From CBDUQP01 sp965369385 (GTDB lineage: Bacteria > Planctomycetota > Phycisphaerae > SM23-33): DNA of 64,000 bases. Positions 9,116 through 18,628 of the stretch are shown here, piece after piece. Position numbers and translations under genes: made by a program. Numbering within the stretch: position 1 is the first letter of the stretch; every line of letters begins with the position of its first letter. The notes below the pieces were generated by a model, which saw nothing but the letters and a program-made list of their open reading frames with translations, was not told the origin of the DNA and did not search any database. The stretch spans positions 1-64,000 of the forward strand of contig CBDUQP010000002.1 of the NCBI GenBank assembly GCA_965369385.1, given 5' to 3'.

Positions 9116-9501
9116 GGAGTCTGACATGAATGGCACTGCCGTCCGTTTTGGCCGTTCTTTGCCGTTCGGGCCGGAGGTCCGATGGGCAGTAAGCCGGGCG
9201 GTGACCGAAGGGAACCCCCGGAACCGGATCGGACCCCCCAATATCAGAACCCCGCAAGGGGTGGCGAGAGAAGCTTCACAGCGGGTTGGATGCCTGATAA
9301 CTGGGCAAATTTTGTGCCAATTGTTCGTGTCACTTCGCAGGATGGCGTCTCCCCCCGGCCCTTCGGGACGGGGAGTTATTTGTCGCGTATCCGGGGGCTG
9401 CGCCGCGACTTACGTCGCAGCTTACCCCCGGCTAACCGCCCATCGGACCTTCGGCCCGAACGGCAAGAAACACGGACGGCAGCGCCATTGGAGTCTGACA
9501 T
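9116..9501. mobile_element. MITE-like element with terminal inverted repeats and 12-bp direct repeats
   Basis: GGAGTCTGACAT occurs at 9116-9127 and again at 9490-9501. Just inside lie long imperfect inverted repeats of about 65 bases (9129-9200 and the complement of 9425-9489); both arms begin AATGGC, then CTGCCGTCCG, and share GCCGTTCGGGCC and GGTCCGATGGGC. The 362-base interior has GC-rich secondary hairpins (9388-9428) and no credible coding frame. The layout fits a non-autonomous transposon with a target-site duplication. The duplicated target contains the GGAG ribosome-binding site of the gene at 9502, so insertion left that gene with a working copy. The preceding stretch 8956-9115 has no recognised feature. 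Confidence 0.7.
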
Positions 9502-11283
9502 ATGTCTGATACCACGAAATCCGGAGTGCACTTCCTTTGGTTGCCTATCCTTGCATTCTGCGTGATGGTGAGCCAAGCGTCGGCCGCTGAATTGCGATTC
9601 GGACTGACTGCGGACAATAAGATATGCTACACCGTCGAGTCAGGGGATAAGCTGGAAGTCCTGCAGAACTTCGACGGACGTCTGAGTTTCATGGGCGATG
9701 CCGGGAAGGGTATGCAATGCCTCTTGCGAGATGGTTCAAAAACGCCAAGCGGGAAGATTAGAGTTGGAGGCATAATCGTCAAGACCGTCGAAGGCCAGGC
9801 CAAAGCCCAAGTCAAGATCTTTGTCATCGAAGACGTTTCGAAGAAATACATATCCGGAAGAACCGATTACATAGGACTCGGCGAACTGGCAAAGGTGCCC
9901 TGCCCCCTTCAAAGTTATCAGTACGCGATCACGGAGAACAATGAACTGATCCTGGCCAGGCCGATCCCGGTATTGGCGGCGGCCCGAGTCCTGAAGGATT
10001 TCACTCGCGGGTCTGTGCTGAATGACAAGTTAACCGCTAATCATTTCATGAATGGCAAGTTCGCGATGGTTTCGGGGAAGATATTGCCTGATGGTCGAAT
10101 TCGTCTACCCGGCAAGCAACCCGCAACTGGCCGGCCGCAGGTTGCCCGGAAAAACGGGAAAACGAAGTTACGAACGGTTATACCGTCCAAGGGGCCCGGC
10201 ATATGGGTGACCGCCATCGGACACTACGGCCAGGCCAAAGATTCGGACGTCATCGTCTACGTGTTAACGGATACGGAATTCGCCCGGTACGAGAAGAAGC
10301 AGACCCCGCTGCGACGTGGCGAAAAAGCGCCGCTGATGCTTCGTAACCTGAAGCCCGGCAGATATCATGTCGGCGTGGAGCAGCTACTGGACCCTTCCTT
10401 CATTCGGCCGAGACTGTTCAAACGACCCGCGGTGGGAGACCTGCTGGCCGGCAAGCCAACGAAAACGCAAGATCCGCTGTCTGACTACCTTGATGACCGC
10501 CCCGCAAAACGCGCTGTGGAGATTCGCGTTGTTTCCGACAGTGACAGCAAGGGCAAAACTGCTTACTATCAGATGAAGTGGTATGTTGTCGAGGTTACGG
10601 AGAGCCACCTCGTTCCCGTGGTCTGCCTGCTTCTTCAGAAAGGGGTTCCGCTAGACAAACTGGCCGGTGAGTATCCCCGGGAGCAGCAATTCGACATCAC
10701 CGCTTCCGAGGAGCTGATGCAGACATTCTGGCGCGGTATTGGCCGGTTCGGACCGGAACTGACGCCAAAGCAGCGGGAGATAATCACGCGGCTCTTGCGG
10801 CGGGGCGGAAAGGTTTGTCTGCCTGGCGCGAGAACGCCCGCCATCGTTTCCGTTGGACCTGTGGGCAAACCACGCGCTCGGTTTGGCCTTGGCAATATCA
10901 AGCAACCTGGAAAGTCGGATCTGGTGACGCTGAATGAACCGGTTATCGTCGCCGAGTCGACGAATCGGTCCAAACCAGCTAGCTCATTACCTCGCTTCAA
11001 AGAAGAACTGAGAGGCACCAATCAGGTTCAAATCGTTAACCCCAATAAGTTCTCCGTCGAGGTACGTCTTCGCTCGGGAAACAAGGGGGCGAATTTCACG
11101 GTAGCACCCGAACGCACCGAATCGGTCTTTGTCGGTGACGGCTGTTATGAAGTGTACTTCGTCTATTCGAATCAGCCCAAGGTGCTGTATCGTGGCGAAA
11201 GCGTAAGCCTTCATGGCAGTGGGGTGCGGATCAAACTCGTGCAAGTGGCCGGCGGTAACTACTCTATTCGTAAGGCCCAATAG
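9502..11283 (+). CDS. Exported protein of unknown function
   Basis: I do not recognise this 593-residue protein as a named family. Residues 1-29 form a signal peptide (hydrophobic LWLPILAFCVMV, cleavage near ASA-AE). The body is rich in beta-strand pattern and basic residues with no visible catalytic motif. The last about 85 residues (from NQVQIVNPNKFSVEV) look like a compact beta-sandwich. The GGAG of the upstream element's direct repeat lies eight bases before the ATG. It is convergent with the LacI gene at 11292, and a shared hairpin covers both stop codons. A periplasmic or surface location is inferred. Confidence 0.75.
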   Translation: MSDTTKSGVHFLWLPILAFCVMVSQASAAELRFGLTADNKICYTVESGDKLEVLQNFDGRLSFMGDAGKGMQCLLRDGSKTPSGKIRVGGIIVKTVEGQAKAQVKIFVIEDVSKKYISGRTDYIGLGELAKVPCPLQSYQYAITENNELILARPIPVLAAARVLKDFTRGSVLNDKLTANHFMNGKFAMVSGKILPDGRIRLPGKQPATGRPQVARKNGKTKLRTVIPSKGPGIWVTAIGHYGQAKDSDVIVYVLTDTEFARYEKKQTPLRRGEKAPLMLRNLKPGRYHVGVEQLLDPSFIRPRLFKRPAVGDLLAGKPTKTQDPLSDYLDDRPAKRAVEIRVVSDSDSKGKTAYYQMKWYVVEVTESHLVPVVCLLLQKGVPLDKLAGEYPREQQFDITASEELMQTFWRGIGRFGPELTPKQREIITRLLRRGGKVCLPGARTPAIVSVGPVGKPRARFGLGNIKQPGKSDLVTLNEPVIVAESTNRSKPASSLPRFKEELRGTNQVQIVNPNKFSVEVRLRSGNKGANFTVAPERTESVFVGDGCYEVYFVYSNQPKVLYRGESVSLHGSGVRIKLVQVAGGNYSIRKAQ

Positions 11284-11312
11284 GCCCGTCGTCAGCCTTC
11301 GCTATTGGGGCC
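11274..11312. terminator. Bidirectional hairpin terminator between convergent genes
   Basis: GGCCCAATAG at 11274-11283 pairs with CTATTGGGGCC at 11302-11312 (one bulged G). The hairpin overlaps the stop codons of the two converging genes. No long T-run follows, so rho-independent function is only likely. Confidence 0.5.
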
Positions 11313-12330
11313 GGCGAGCGTGGAGCCTTCTTCGAATTCACCCGGCAGGATGAGCCTGGACCTGCATGGCTTGTCCGGGGATTCCAATCGCCCCAGCAAC
11401 ATGGCCGCGGCCTCGTAGCCCATGTCGTAGCGGGCGTAGCTCATTCGCGTCAGTGCCGGCCAGATAACTTCCATGAAGTGATCGCCATCGCAACACGCCA
11501 GACCGTAGTGAACGCCCGGCAGCATACCGCGTGTCTGCATAACGTCACGAGTCCAGGCGGCGTATGACGGCGATTGTGCGATCACGGCCACATCCGGAGC
11601 AAGCAGCGATGCAAGCTCGTCGCTTCGCCCTTCGGCATCTTCGCGTCGCTGTGCGGTGAACTCTCGCACTTCGAGCCCCGCTTCGGCTGCCCCCGAGATT
11701 ACACCGCGGTATCTCGCCTGGGCGGAGTAGTGAGGTTGCAGGCCACCTTCGGTGGTTTCCATATCGAACGAATACCAGAGGATACTGCTGTAGCCCTTCT
11801 CCGCGGCCGCCAGCGCCAGCGTCCTGCCGACAGTCAACTCGTCACGCCTCACGCATCCCTCATCCCGCCAGACATTGTTGTCCAGCCAGATGCACCTGTC
11901 CTTGAACTCTTCATCCACGCGGGCGGTCACCTTATCGGACAAGACATCGAGCAGGATGATCCCATCCAGGACATGCTCCTCGAAGATGCGAGAATGCGTC
12001 CCGTCGCGGGTATCGCTGATCCTTATAAGCCCCATATACCCCTGAGCGTTGAGGCAGTCGTTAATGCCGAGAAAGAACTCGTACGCCGGCAGGTACTTGA
12101 AGCGTTTCTTGCCAGGCTCGCTTCGGGGCAGGACGCCTATGGCCTTCGTTTTGCCGGTTCGCATCGCCCGGGCGACCAGGTTCGGGCGGTAATTCATATC
12201 CCTGGCTGCATCGAGCACCAGCTTCTTCGTCTCGTCCCGGAATCTACCGCGATTGTTCAGCACGTGGCTGACGGTCGGCAGCGAAAGGCCGGTCTTCTGG
12301 GCGAGTTGTTTTGAGTGTTACGCGGGCCAT
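11292..12330 (-). pseudogene. LacI-family regulator with a one-base frameshift
   Basis: A close paralogue of the intact LacI gene at 18629-19669, matching it over its whole length. The start ATG (12330) opens MARVTLK as in the paralogue, but an extra A (run of four T on the plus strand at 12309-12312) shifts the frame at codon 8. Removing it restores LKQLAQKTGLSLPTVSHVLN, the LacI helix-turn-helix, in frame with the remaining 323 residues. The effector domain (FEEHVLDGIILLDVL to LPGEFEEGSTL) is intact. Either the gene is freshly inactivated or the base is a sequencing error in a homopolymer. It lies downstream of the broken PEP-CTERM gene on the same strand. Confidence 0.8.
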
Positions 12331-12356
12331 GGCTACAAATCCTCTGTCTGACGATA

Positions 12357-12399
12357 ATAACGTTATATCAATTATATCGCTATTCCGGGTAAGCACAAG
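12357..12399 (-). promoter_or_regulatory. Promoter and LacI-type operator before the frameshifted regulator
   Basis: On the minus strand a TATAAT box (12376-12371) stands 17 bases after CTTGTG (12399-12394). Downstream of it lies the perfect palindrome ATAACGTTAT (12357-12366), whose central CG is typical of LacI-family operators. Its position at the transcription start suggests autorepression. Confidence 0.6.
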
Positions 12400-12448
12400 C
12401 TCATTCCCGGCCGCCGATGGCCTCGCCCGGCGGCGGCCAGCGCACAGC

Positions 12449-12476
12449 AACGCCTCGCAGTTGCCCGCGAGGCGTT
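12449..12476 (-). terminator. Hairpin after the PEP-CTERM gene
   Basis: AACGCCTCGC and GCGAGGCGTT form a perfect ten-base stem with an eight-base loop, 24 bases past the stop codon of the PEP-CTERM gene. It fits a terminator or transcript-end stabiliser. Confidence 0.6.
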
Positions 12477-12499
12477 GGTATATTGGCGAAAGGGGGATA

Positions 12500-13174
12500 T
12501 CAGAAGCTGCGTTTACGGCGAAGCAGCGTCAGCAGCCCGCCAAGGCCCAGCAGGCTCATCGTGGCCGGCTCGGGGACGGCGTCACATCGTATCTCACTCA
12601 GGCCGGCAATCGTGCTACCGTAACTGGTTGTGATGTTGAATTTGACCAAGCGGGCGTCGGCCGCGGCAGAGAAGCTGCTCAGATCAATCGTCTGTCCGAA
12701 GTCAACGTAGTGCAGCCCAGGGGCTTCTGTGAACGTGAAGTTGCCCAGCGATGTGAAGGCGCCGCCTACGCTGGAGGCTATAAGGATTTCCACGTTGTTC
12801 GCCCCCCGGTCCGTCATGCCGAGTTCGTTGTAGTTCCACACCTTGAATGAATCCAAATCGTAGTTGGCTTCAAGATCAAAAGTGATGTCCACCGGCAGGA
12901 GATCATCAGGATCACCGAACGTGGCGTATGTAACCCACATGGTGCCTGCGGTGCCCGGCAACTATGGTGTGGTAACATGGAAGCCCGTAGCCTCGTCGAA
13001 TCCGCTCCCGTCAACGACATGAATGCCAGTGCGATCTTAGCTGCCGGCCAGGACCAGTTCGGATGAGACGCCTTCGATGGTGACTCCCGTAATCGTCTGG
13101 CCATAGACCGATGAACCACCAAGTGCCGAGATCACGGCCAATATGCAACATAACAGCGATGCGAATCTCTTCAT
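12500..13174 (-). pseudogene. PEP-CTERM protein gene with two in-frame stop codons
   Basis: The frame opens at ATG 13174 after AGAGGAG with a signal peptide (MKRFASLLCCILAVISALGG) and ends in a PEP-CTERM sorting tail (VPEPATMSLLGLGGL, then Arg-rich). It is interrupted at codon 46 (TAA, 13039-13037) and codon 71 (TAG, 12964-12962). Reading through both gives an unbroken 224-residue surface-type protein (TFDLEANYDLDSFKVWNYNE and LHYVDFGQTIDLSSF). PEP-CTERM proteins are exported and processed by exosortase. Both stops are one C-to-T change from Gln codons. Other genes here end in TAA and TAG, so a recoded genetic code is unlikely; recent loss of function is the best reading. Confidence 0.75.
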
Positions 13175-13244
13175 TTTACGCTCCTCTCATATCATATGAA
13201 CCAAATCGTGGCCCAACCCTTGTGGCAGGGCACACATCCTTGAT

Positions 13245-13372
13245 TAGCACGACAGCGCTAGATTTGGCGATTGCGCCCTTGGCCGGAACGTAGTTGCAGG
13301 AGTTACGTCGCGTTCGCACCTGATGGTCTTGCCAAGACAAACGACTTACGAAGAAGTAGCGCTGTCGTGTTA
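13245..13372. repeat. Inverted repeat pair spanning 128 bases
   Basis: CACGACAGCGCTA (13248-13260) is repeated in inverse as TAGCGCTGTCGTG (13357-13369), and the match extends to 16 bases with one mismatch. The interior of about 96 bases has no ORF. It could be a small decayed insertion or a long-stem RNA leader upstream of the PEP-CTERM gene. The rest of 13175-13727 holds the promoter and terminator listed separately and no gene. Confidence 0.5.
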
Positions 13373-13441
13373 GAGAAGTAGAACGTTGAATCGCCATCGC
13401 GATTTGCCTCTGCATCGAGGTAACGAGCTAGTGCTATGTAG

Positions 13442-13496
13442 ATACAACGCTATACCAATACAACGTTATATTAATCGTGAATTGCAATTCTGTCAA
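13442..13496 (-). promoter_or_regulatory. Promoter with tandem LacI-type operators for the PEP-CTERM gene
   Basis: On the minus strand TTGACA (13496-13491) and TAATAT (13473-13468) are 17 bases apart, a near-consensus sigma-70 promoter. Two tandem sites follow at 16-base spacing: ATACAACGTTATAT (13458-13471) and ATACAACGCTATAC (13442-13455). Both resemble the operators beside the two LacI genes. The start codon is about 270 bases further down, so the leader is long. Confidence 0.65.
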
Positions 13497-13661
13497 GGCG
13501 CAATTCGGTGACAGTCTCATCGCCAAGAATCGCCAAACCCGCCAGCGTCAGATACGCCTGGGCCGACAACCCCATCTGCAATCTCTACAACCGCGAAAAC
13601 CTGCCCGCCTGCCCGTTTAGAACAGATGCAGACTAACCTGAATCTGACCTGCCCAACGAGC

Positions 13662-13708
13662 AACAGCCCCCTTGCCGAGACATCATGAGTCGCGGCCGAG
13701 GGGCTGTT
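13662..13708 (-). terminator. Hairpin after the GH2 gene
   Basis: AACAGCCCC (13662-13670) pairs with GGGGCTGTT (13700-13708), 20 bases past the GH2 stop on the minus strand. The loop is long (29 bases) and could fold further. A probable terminator. Confidence 0.55.
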
Positions 13709-13727
13709 CTGATCAACGATCCGGGTA

Positions 13728-16700
13728 TCACTTCGCCAGTTGGGCTGATGCGCCGATGATGAAGGAGATTGTGTTGTTGGTCTTCGCACTGACGATATCG
13801 ATCGTCTTGATCTCGACTTTCGGGCGGGGATTCTTCCACTTGAGCATATAGGCGCAGATCGGCATCTGAATCTCGTTGCGACCCACCCAAGCCACCTGAG
13901 CGTTCTTGTCCTTCGATGGAAGCGGCACGAACCACCAGTTTCTCATGTGAGTGCCATACTTCACGGGCACCATCGCAGTCTTCCCGTCAGCATAGTTGAT
14001 CTGAAAACTGAAACATGTCTTGCCCACACCAGCCGACCAGCCGCAACCGAACATGAAGTACAACGCCTTTGCCTTTACGCGGCACTCTATCCCGTCAAGG
14101 CGATTAGGAAGGTTAGGAGTGTGCTTACCTCGCAATACAGCCAACCCGCTGATATTGAACGGTATACCTTTGAACTTCACACGCTCGCCAAGTGGCAGTT
14201 GTGCGAGATTATTGATTCCGTTCACCAGCTTTGTTTCGTCGGTCCCATCTATCTCGGCATGCGTACTGTGATTCGCAACCGGCTTCATCGACAGCGGCTT
14301 GAACGTCCCAGTGACGGCTGACTTGCGATTGTCGAAGGCGGAGAAACCAGCTCCAACGTTTGAAAGCAGCGCGACGGCGTAGTTCTTGCCCACGCCCACT
14401 GCATCTTCAAGGTGCCAGTTCACCTGGTCCAGAATAAGCCTGCCCTTGCCTACCCTCATGCATGCTAACGCCACTGAGGTCTTCTTCAAGGCGTCTTCCA
14501 CTTTCCCAGTAACGTGCATCCACTTATCCGGCGTCACTACAAGCACATCGTCATCGGCAATGCCCGACAATACGTAGCTGCATATGGGAGCGACAACTCT
14601 GGTACAGTCTGCGCGCGGGCCGTATCCGTCCCAGTTGCCCACACGCCACCACAAGTCGTATTGCCCCATGCCGCTGGTAAGATTGCTGTCGGCAACTCTC
14701 ACGCCCTGATGGGGAACGATTGCCTTCGCCGCCACCTTTGGCCCGCCAAGAGCAGCCACGAGATTAACATTTCGGTCTGTCAGATTACGAAGGATTACCG
14801 TGCCGCCATTGTGCAGATACTTCCGCAAGGCGGCAACCATATCAGGCGACTTCACATCTTCGCTCTGAGCGATAAGCACCTTGTACTTGCCGAGCCTCTT
14901 CAAACCGTCAATTTCCAGCGGCATGGTGTACTTCAGCCCAAGCTGATCGCAGCGTGTCTTGATCCTTGTATTGGTAGATGCCACAAGGCCAATGCGTTTG
15001 GGCGTTGGATTTCGCCTGCCAAGATAAACCAGCATGTTCTGCAGAAGCTTTCGGGCGACTGGGTCAGATCGCAACTTCTCAGCCACCAGCATCTGGCACC
15101 AAATCACACGCCCCTTGCCCTCGAATGTCTCCATCAGTGCCGGCCAGCGAAGGCCGAGGGGATCACCGGCTTGGGCGATCACACGGTAATTCCCCTGTGT
15201 GGTCGGAATCATCCCGCGAGCCACCCAATGATCCTCGCCCCACCATCGCAGATCCTGCGACTTCAGCCCTGACAGGATCGGATGATCAGTGCGGCTGGCG
15301 AACGTGATGGTTGCATTGCTGTTGAATATGCGCGTGGTTCGGCCGGGTTTGCGAAGGCGAATATGCGAAGTCTTGTTCTGACGCAACACTATCACATTTC
15401 CGCCGCGATCCAGAAACTTGCCTAGTGAGGGCCTATTGATCTGTGAATTCCACTCGACATCGTCAGTCAGACCCGGCCCAACGATAACCAGATCCAAACG
15501 CTTGATCGATTTGGCGTCGAGCGTCTTGAGTGACTTGAACTTCACGCCTGTCTTGCGGGCATCTTTGGCAAACGTGCCCTTGGGATCGTACACGCCTATC
15601 CGCATCCGCCACGGAGTCGTGATCCCGCGATACGGAAACACCGTCACCTTGCGAGACGACTTGCTCCACTGCTTCTTGCCGGCACTAACGCTCGCCCGCC
15701 ACACATAGCCTGTGCGTTTCTTTGCCTTCGGCGCATCGAACTCGATGGTGATGTATTTGATCTCGCCTGCAGGCATGTCATACGTTTGGGTGCGAGACAA
15801 TACGGGTGGGGCGCCAGGATTATCGCTGGGCACTAGCTGCCAATTGACCGCGAGCTTCTGCGGGTACCACACCTCGTTAGCCAGTCCGAAATGCAGCTTC
15901 ACCTTGCGGCCGCTGATGAAATTCTGGTTATAGTTCTTCGCCAGCAGCTTAACAGGCTCGGCCACGCGGCTGTTGTACGGCTTGACGGCAGGGTCGGCTG
16001 GGTTGATCACCGCGATATTGCTCATGCGGTAGATATCGGTGTGAATGCGATTGTTGTCTCTGATTATGGGATTGCCACGATAGTACGGCCCGGCGAGATA
16101 GAAGTCTTCCCCGCCGAATGCCGCATAGCTGCCATTGGGCCCGCGGAAGCTATTAAAAAAATCCTCGCCGACGATCACCGGCTTGTCGCGCTTGCCGTAC
16201 TTCTCGCTGCTGCCGGCGTGATGATTATCCTTGAGCCACCAGAAATCATTTGGCACGTACCAGCGCGAAGCCAGGTTCGACGGATAGTGCCAATCGCGGA
16301 ACGCAGACAGACCCCATGAATCGTCGCCGGCGGCCATCGTCACAAAACTGCTCTTGTCGGTATCTCTCAGAATGCGGAAGATATCCTTGTAGTGCTTCGC
16401 CGGCGGCCAGGCGGGTTTGTCCCACTTCCCAAACGGGACAGACTCGTTGGCGATACCGTATGCAATCACGGAGGGATGGTTTCGGCTTGCCTTTGCAATG
16501 CGGCGGTTGAGTTCCTTGAACGCCTTCCAGTAGCCATCGCTCATCGTGTAGTTGGCGGTCAGCCACATTTCGTTTTCCTGCCAGATCAGCATACCGAGCT
16601 TGTCGGCCTCTTCCAGCAGTTCAGGCGATGCGGGCACACAGTGCCAACGAAGGCAGTTCAACCCCCAACTCTTGTACTGCTTCATTTGGTGGCGGACGGA

Positions 16701-17693
16701 ACCTCGGTCAGTACGTATCCAGGCCAGCCCCTCGGTCTGCCGACGAATCGGTGCTCGCACGCCGTTGAAGCGGATTATTGTGCCATCGACCCATGCCTCG
16801 CGGAAACCAAAACGCGTGAGCTTCTCGTCAACGGTCCTGCCGCCGACTTTCAGCACGGTCTTGAAATCATACAGGTACGGATCGTGCGGGAACCACAGGT
16901 GCGGCCGGGCCCATGGCTTCTCGATGGTGACGGTCTTGGTCTCGCCTGGTTTGAGTCTGACGCCGCTCGAAGGCATGGCAAGCGCTACGTTCTTTCCGTC
17001 GGCAATGACGGCTGAATTCAGCGTTACCTGCTGCGGAACAGCCGACTTGTTCGTAATCTCAACTTCGGCGATCAGCTTCTTCTTGCGGAACGATGGTCGA
17101 ACGTAGACATCGCTGACGTGCACGTTTGGGTGCGACTTGATCCAGGCTTCGTAATACAGGCCGGTACCGCGCTTACTGACAAACACGTTCGGCAGGGACC
17201 AGGGCCTGCCACCTGTTTTCGTGGCACACACGCGGGCACTTTCCATGCCGATCAAGATCTCATTGTCCTGACCAAACCTGATGTGCTTCGTAATATCCGA
17301 CGCCCACGGGACGCAGATGAATGAGTTTTCGCCGATGTACTGCCCGTTCACGTACAGCATGGATCGAAAACCGATACCATTGAAGACGGCTTCGACTCTG
17401 CCGGGGCTCATGGTGGCTGGGATTTGCACTACCTTGCGATACCACACGCGATCCGCACCCGCCGATGCTCCACTGAAACCGTGAGGCGTCTTCACCTGCC
17501 GCCACTTGGTCTTGCTCACGTCAGGCATGACGAGCTTGTTGCCTGCACTCTGGGTCCATGCCTGCCATGCACCGTTCAGGCTGACCTTGTCGCGAAATCG
17601 CGAACCAGTCGCACTATCCGCCCGAACCCCACAAGCGGACAACAGCAGGCACGCCAATGCAATTACCCCGACAAAACTCGATCGCATCTTCAT
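13728..17693 (-). CDS. Exported glycoside hydrolase family 2 enzyme, multidomain
   Basis: Retaining exo-glycosidase of the beta-galactosidase/glucuronidase/mannosidase class. I start at ATG 17693 (GGGAG six bases before), giving 1321 residues and a signal sequence with a lipobox-like LLLSACG (Cys21), so it may be a lipoprotein. In order: a sugar-binding jelly roll (about 35-190), an Ig-like domain (about 195-300) and a TIM barrel with acid/base E417 (AYGIANES) and nucleophile E510 (VIVGEDF). About 700 residues follow with beta-sandwich and glutamine-amidotransferase-like parts (KVLIAQSEDVKSPDMVAAL), longer than classical enzymes. It is last in the minus-strand set LacI-prepilin-GH2. The sugar specificity is not readable. 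Confidence 0.88.
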   Translation of the reverse strand: MKMRSSFVGVIALACLLLSACGVRADSATGSRFRDKVSLNGAWQAWTQSAGNKLVMPDVSKTKWRQVKTPHGFSGASAGADRVWYRKVVQIPATMSPGRVEAVFNGIGFRSMLYVNGQYIGENSFICVPWASDITKHIRFGQDNEILIGMESARVCATKTGGRPWSLPNVFVSKRGTGLYYEAWIKSHPNVHVSDVYVRPSFRKKKLIAEVEITNKSAVPQQVTLNSAVIADGKNVALAMPSSGVRLKPGETKTVTIEKPWARPHLWFPHDPYLYDFKTVLKVGGRTVDEKLTRFGFREAWVDGTIIRFNGVRAPIRRQTEGLAWIRTDRGSVRHQMKQYKSWGLNCLRWHCVPASPELLEEADKLGMLIWQENEMWLTANYTMSDGYWKAFKELNRRIAKASRNHPSVIAYGIANESVPFGKWDKPAWPPAKHYKDIFRILRDTDKSSFVTMAAGDDSWGLSAFRDWHYPSNLASRWYVPNDFWWLKDNHHAGSSEKYGKRDKPVIVGEDFFNSFRGPNGSYAAFGGEDFYLAGPYYRGNPIIRDNNRIHTDIYRMSNIAVINPADPAVKPYNSRVAEPVKLLAKNYNQNFISGRKVKLHFGLANEVWYPQKLAVNWQLVPSDNPGAPPVLSRTQTYDMPAGEIKYITIEFDAPKAKKRTGYVWRASVSAGKKQWSKSSRKVTVFPYRGITTPWRMRIGVYDPKGTFAKDARKTGVKFKSLKTLDAKSIKRLDLVIVGPGLTDDVEWNSQINRPSLGKFLDRGGNVIVLRQNKTSHIRLRKPGRTTRIFNSNATITFASRTDHPILSGLKSQDLRWWGEDHWVARGMIPTTQGNYRVIAQAGDPLGLRWPALMETFEGKGRVIWCQMLVAEKLRSDPVARKLLQNMLVYLGRRNPTPKRIGLVASTNTRIKTRCDQLGLKYTMPLEIDGLKRLGKYKVLIAQSEDVKSPDMVAALRKYLHNGGTVILRNLTDRNVNLVAALGGPKVAAKAIVPHQGVRVADSNLTSGMGQYDLWWRVGNWDGYGPRADCTRVVAPICSYVLSGIADDDVLVVTPDKWMHVTGKVEDALKKTSVALACMRVGKGRLILDQVNWHLEDAVGVGKNYAVALLSNVGAGFSAFDNRKSAVTGTFKPLSMKPVANHSTHAEIDGTDETKLVNGINNLAQLPLGERVKFKGIPFNISGLAVLRGKHTPNLPNRLDGIECRVKAKALYFMFGCGWSAGVGKTCFSFQINYADGKTAMVPVKYGTHMRNWWFVPLPSKDKNAQVAWVGRNEIQMPICAYMLKWKNPRPKVEIKTIDIVSAKTNNTISFIIGASAQLAK

Positions 17694-17839
17694 CTTAATC
17701 TCCCGTATGTTCCGAGTGCGGACAACCCGCAAGCCGCCCCTTGGCATAGCGTGATAGGCGCAGGTATGTATCTGTGGAATTCAGTCGTGCGTAAAGCAAA
17801 ACGCAGGCGGATTCAAATCGCGGTTGTCCCGCCGCTTAG

Positions 17840-18568
17840 TTACGGCCTGACCAATGGCCCCCAGGGGATAGTGACGCCAGGCGCACCCGTACCCCACCCC
17901 AGTGGGGTCGCGGTAGCTTCATCCAGAGGACGTAAACTACCGTCAGCATAGGTGAAGTTGCATTTGTTCGCATGCCTGTATGCCGGCCATTGGCCCCAAC
18001 GGAATATCGTCATGGCGGCACCGGTGGGAGGAGGGCTAAAAGAATAGGGATTGGTGACGTCATTGGATATGTCGCCAAGCATCGCCAACTCCGACGGATT
18101 CCGAAGATCGCTCTCGTTAATCTTGTAGCACATTTCATTATCGGGGTTGGAGGGAACAGGATCGGGTATGCGGGGGGCCAACCAGTAATTATAGCCGATA
18201 TCCATGCTCCGGCAGGGGCCGTATTCACGCTTGACCGACGGACACCTGATAAGCCATCGGGTGGACTCGTAATATTCCTCTTCACCGAGCGGCAGTATGC
18301 ACCAGGGCAGGCCCGACCCTGTATATCCACCAAAGCCATCGTTACCTCGCCAGAGACCGTTGGTTTCCGAAGGCGGATAGTTACCGTTGTTATCCCTCAC
18401 GTAGTCGACTAACCGCAACCCCAGAGCACGATGATGGCTCATGCACTCGACCCCTCGCGCCATATCCAGAGCACGGTTAACCGCGGGCAATAGCAGCGAC
18501 GCGAGAATAGCAATAATCGCGATCACCACAAGTAACTCTATTAGTGTGAATGCTTGTCGTTTAATCAT
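17840..18568 (-). CDS. Prepilin-like protein with type II N-terminus and H-x9-DG tail
   Basis: The 242 residues open with a type IV prepilin-like signal and helix ([20 protein letters not shown], then [10 protein letters not shown]), normally cleaved and methylated before Phe. The C-terminus carries the H-x9-DG motif ([13 protein letters not shown]) typical of a family greatly expanded in Planctomycetota. The body is a soluble head of unknown fold. Such proteins are thought to form pseudopili or sit at the cell surface. It lies between the LacI gene and the GH2 gene, probably in one operon, suggesting a surface role in polysaccharide use. Confidence 0.85.
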   Translation of the reverse strand: MIKRQAFTLIELLVVIAIIAILASLLLPAVNRALDMARGVECMSHHRALGLRLVDYVRDNNGNYPPSETNGLWRGNDGFGGYTGSGLPWCILPLGEEEYYESTRWLIRCPSVKREYGPCRSMDIGYNYWLAPRIPDPVPSNPDNEMCYKINESDLRNPSELAMLGDISNDVTNPYSFSPPPTGAAMTIFRWGQWPAYRHANKCNFTYADGSLRPLDEATATPLGWGTGAPGVTIPWGPLVRP

Positions 18569-18628
18569 CTTTGCACCTCTTCAATCTCTTTGCCTTTGCA
18601 GGACAATAGCCCGTCAAAAGCAGGCCAG

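Noticed and set aside
12500..13174. Reassignment of TAA/TAG as glutamine codons
   Set aside because: Neighbouring intact genes end at TAA and TAG in the expected places, for example 5949 and 37973, so the standard code applies.
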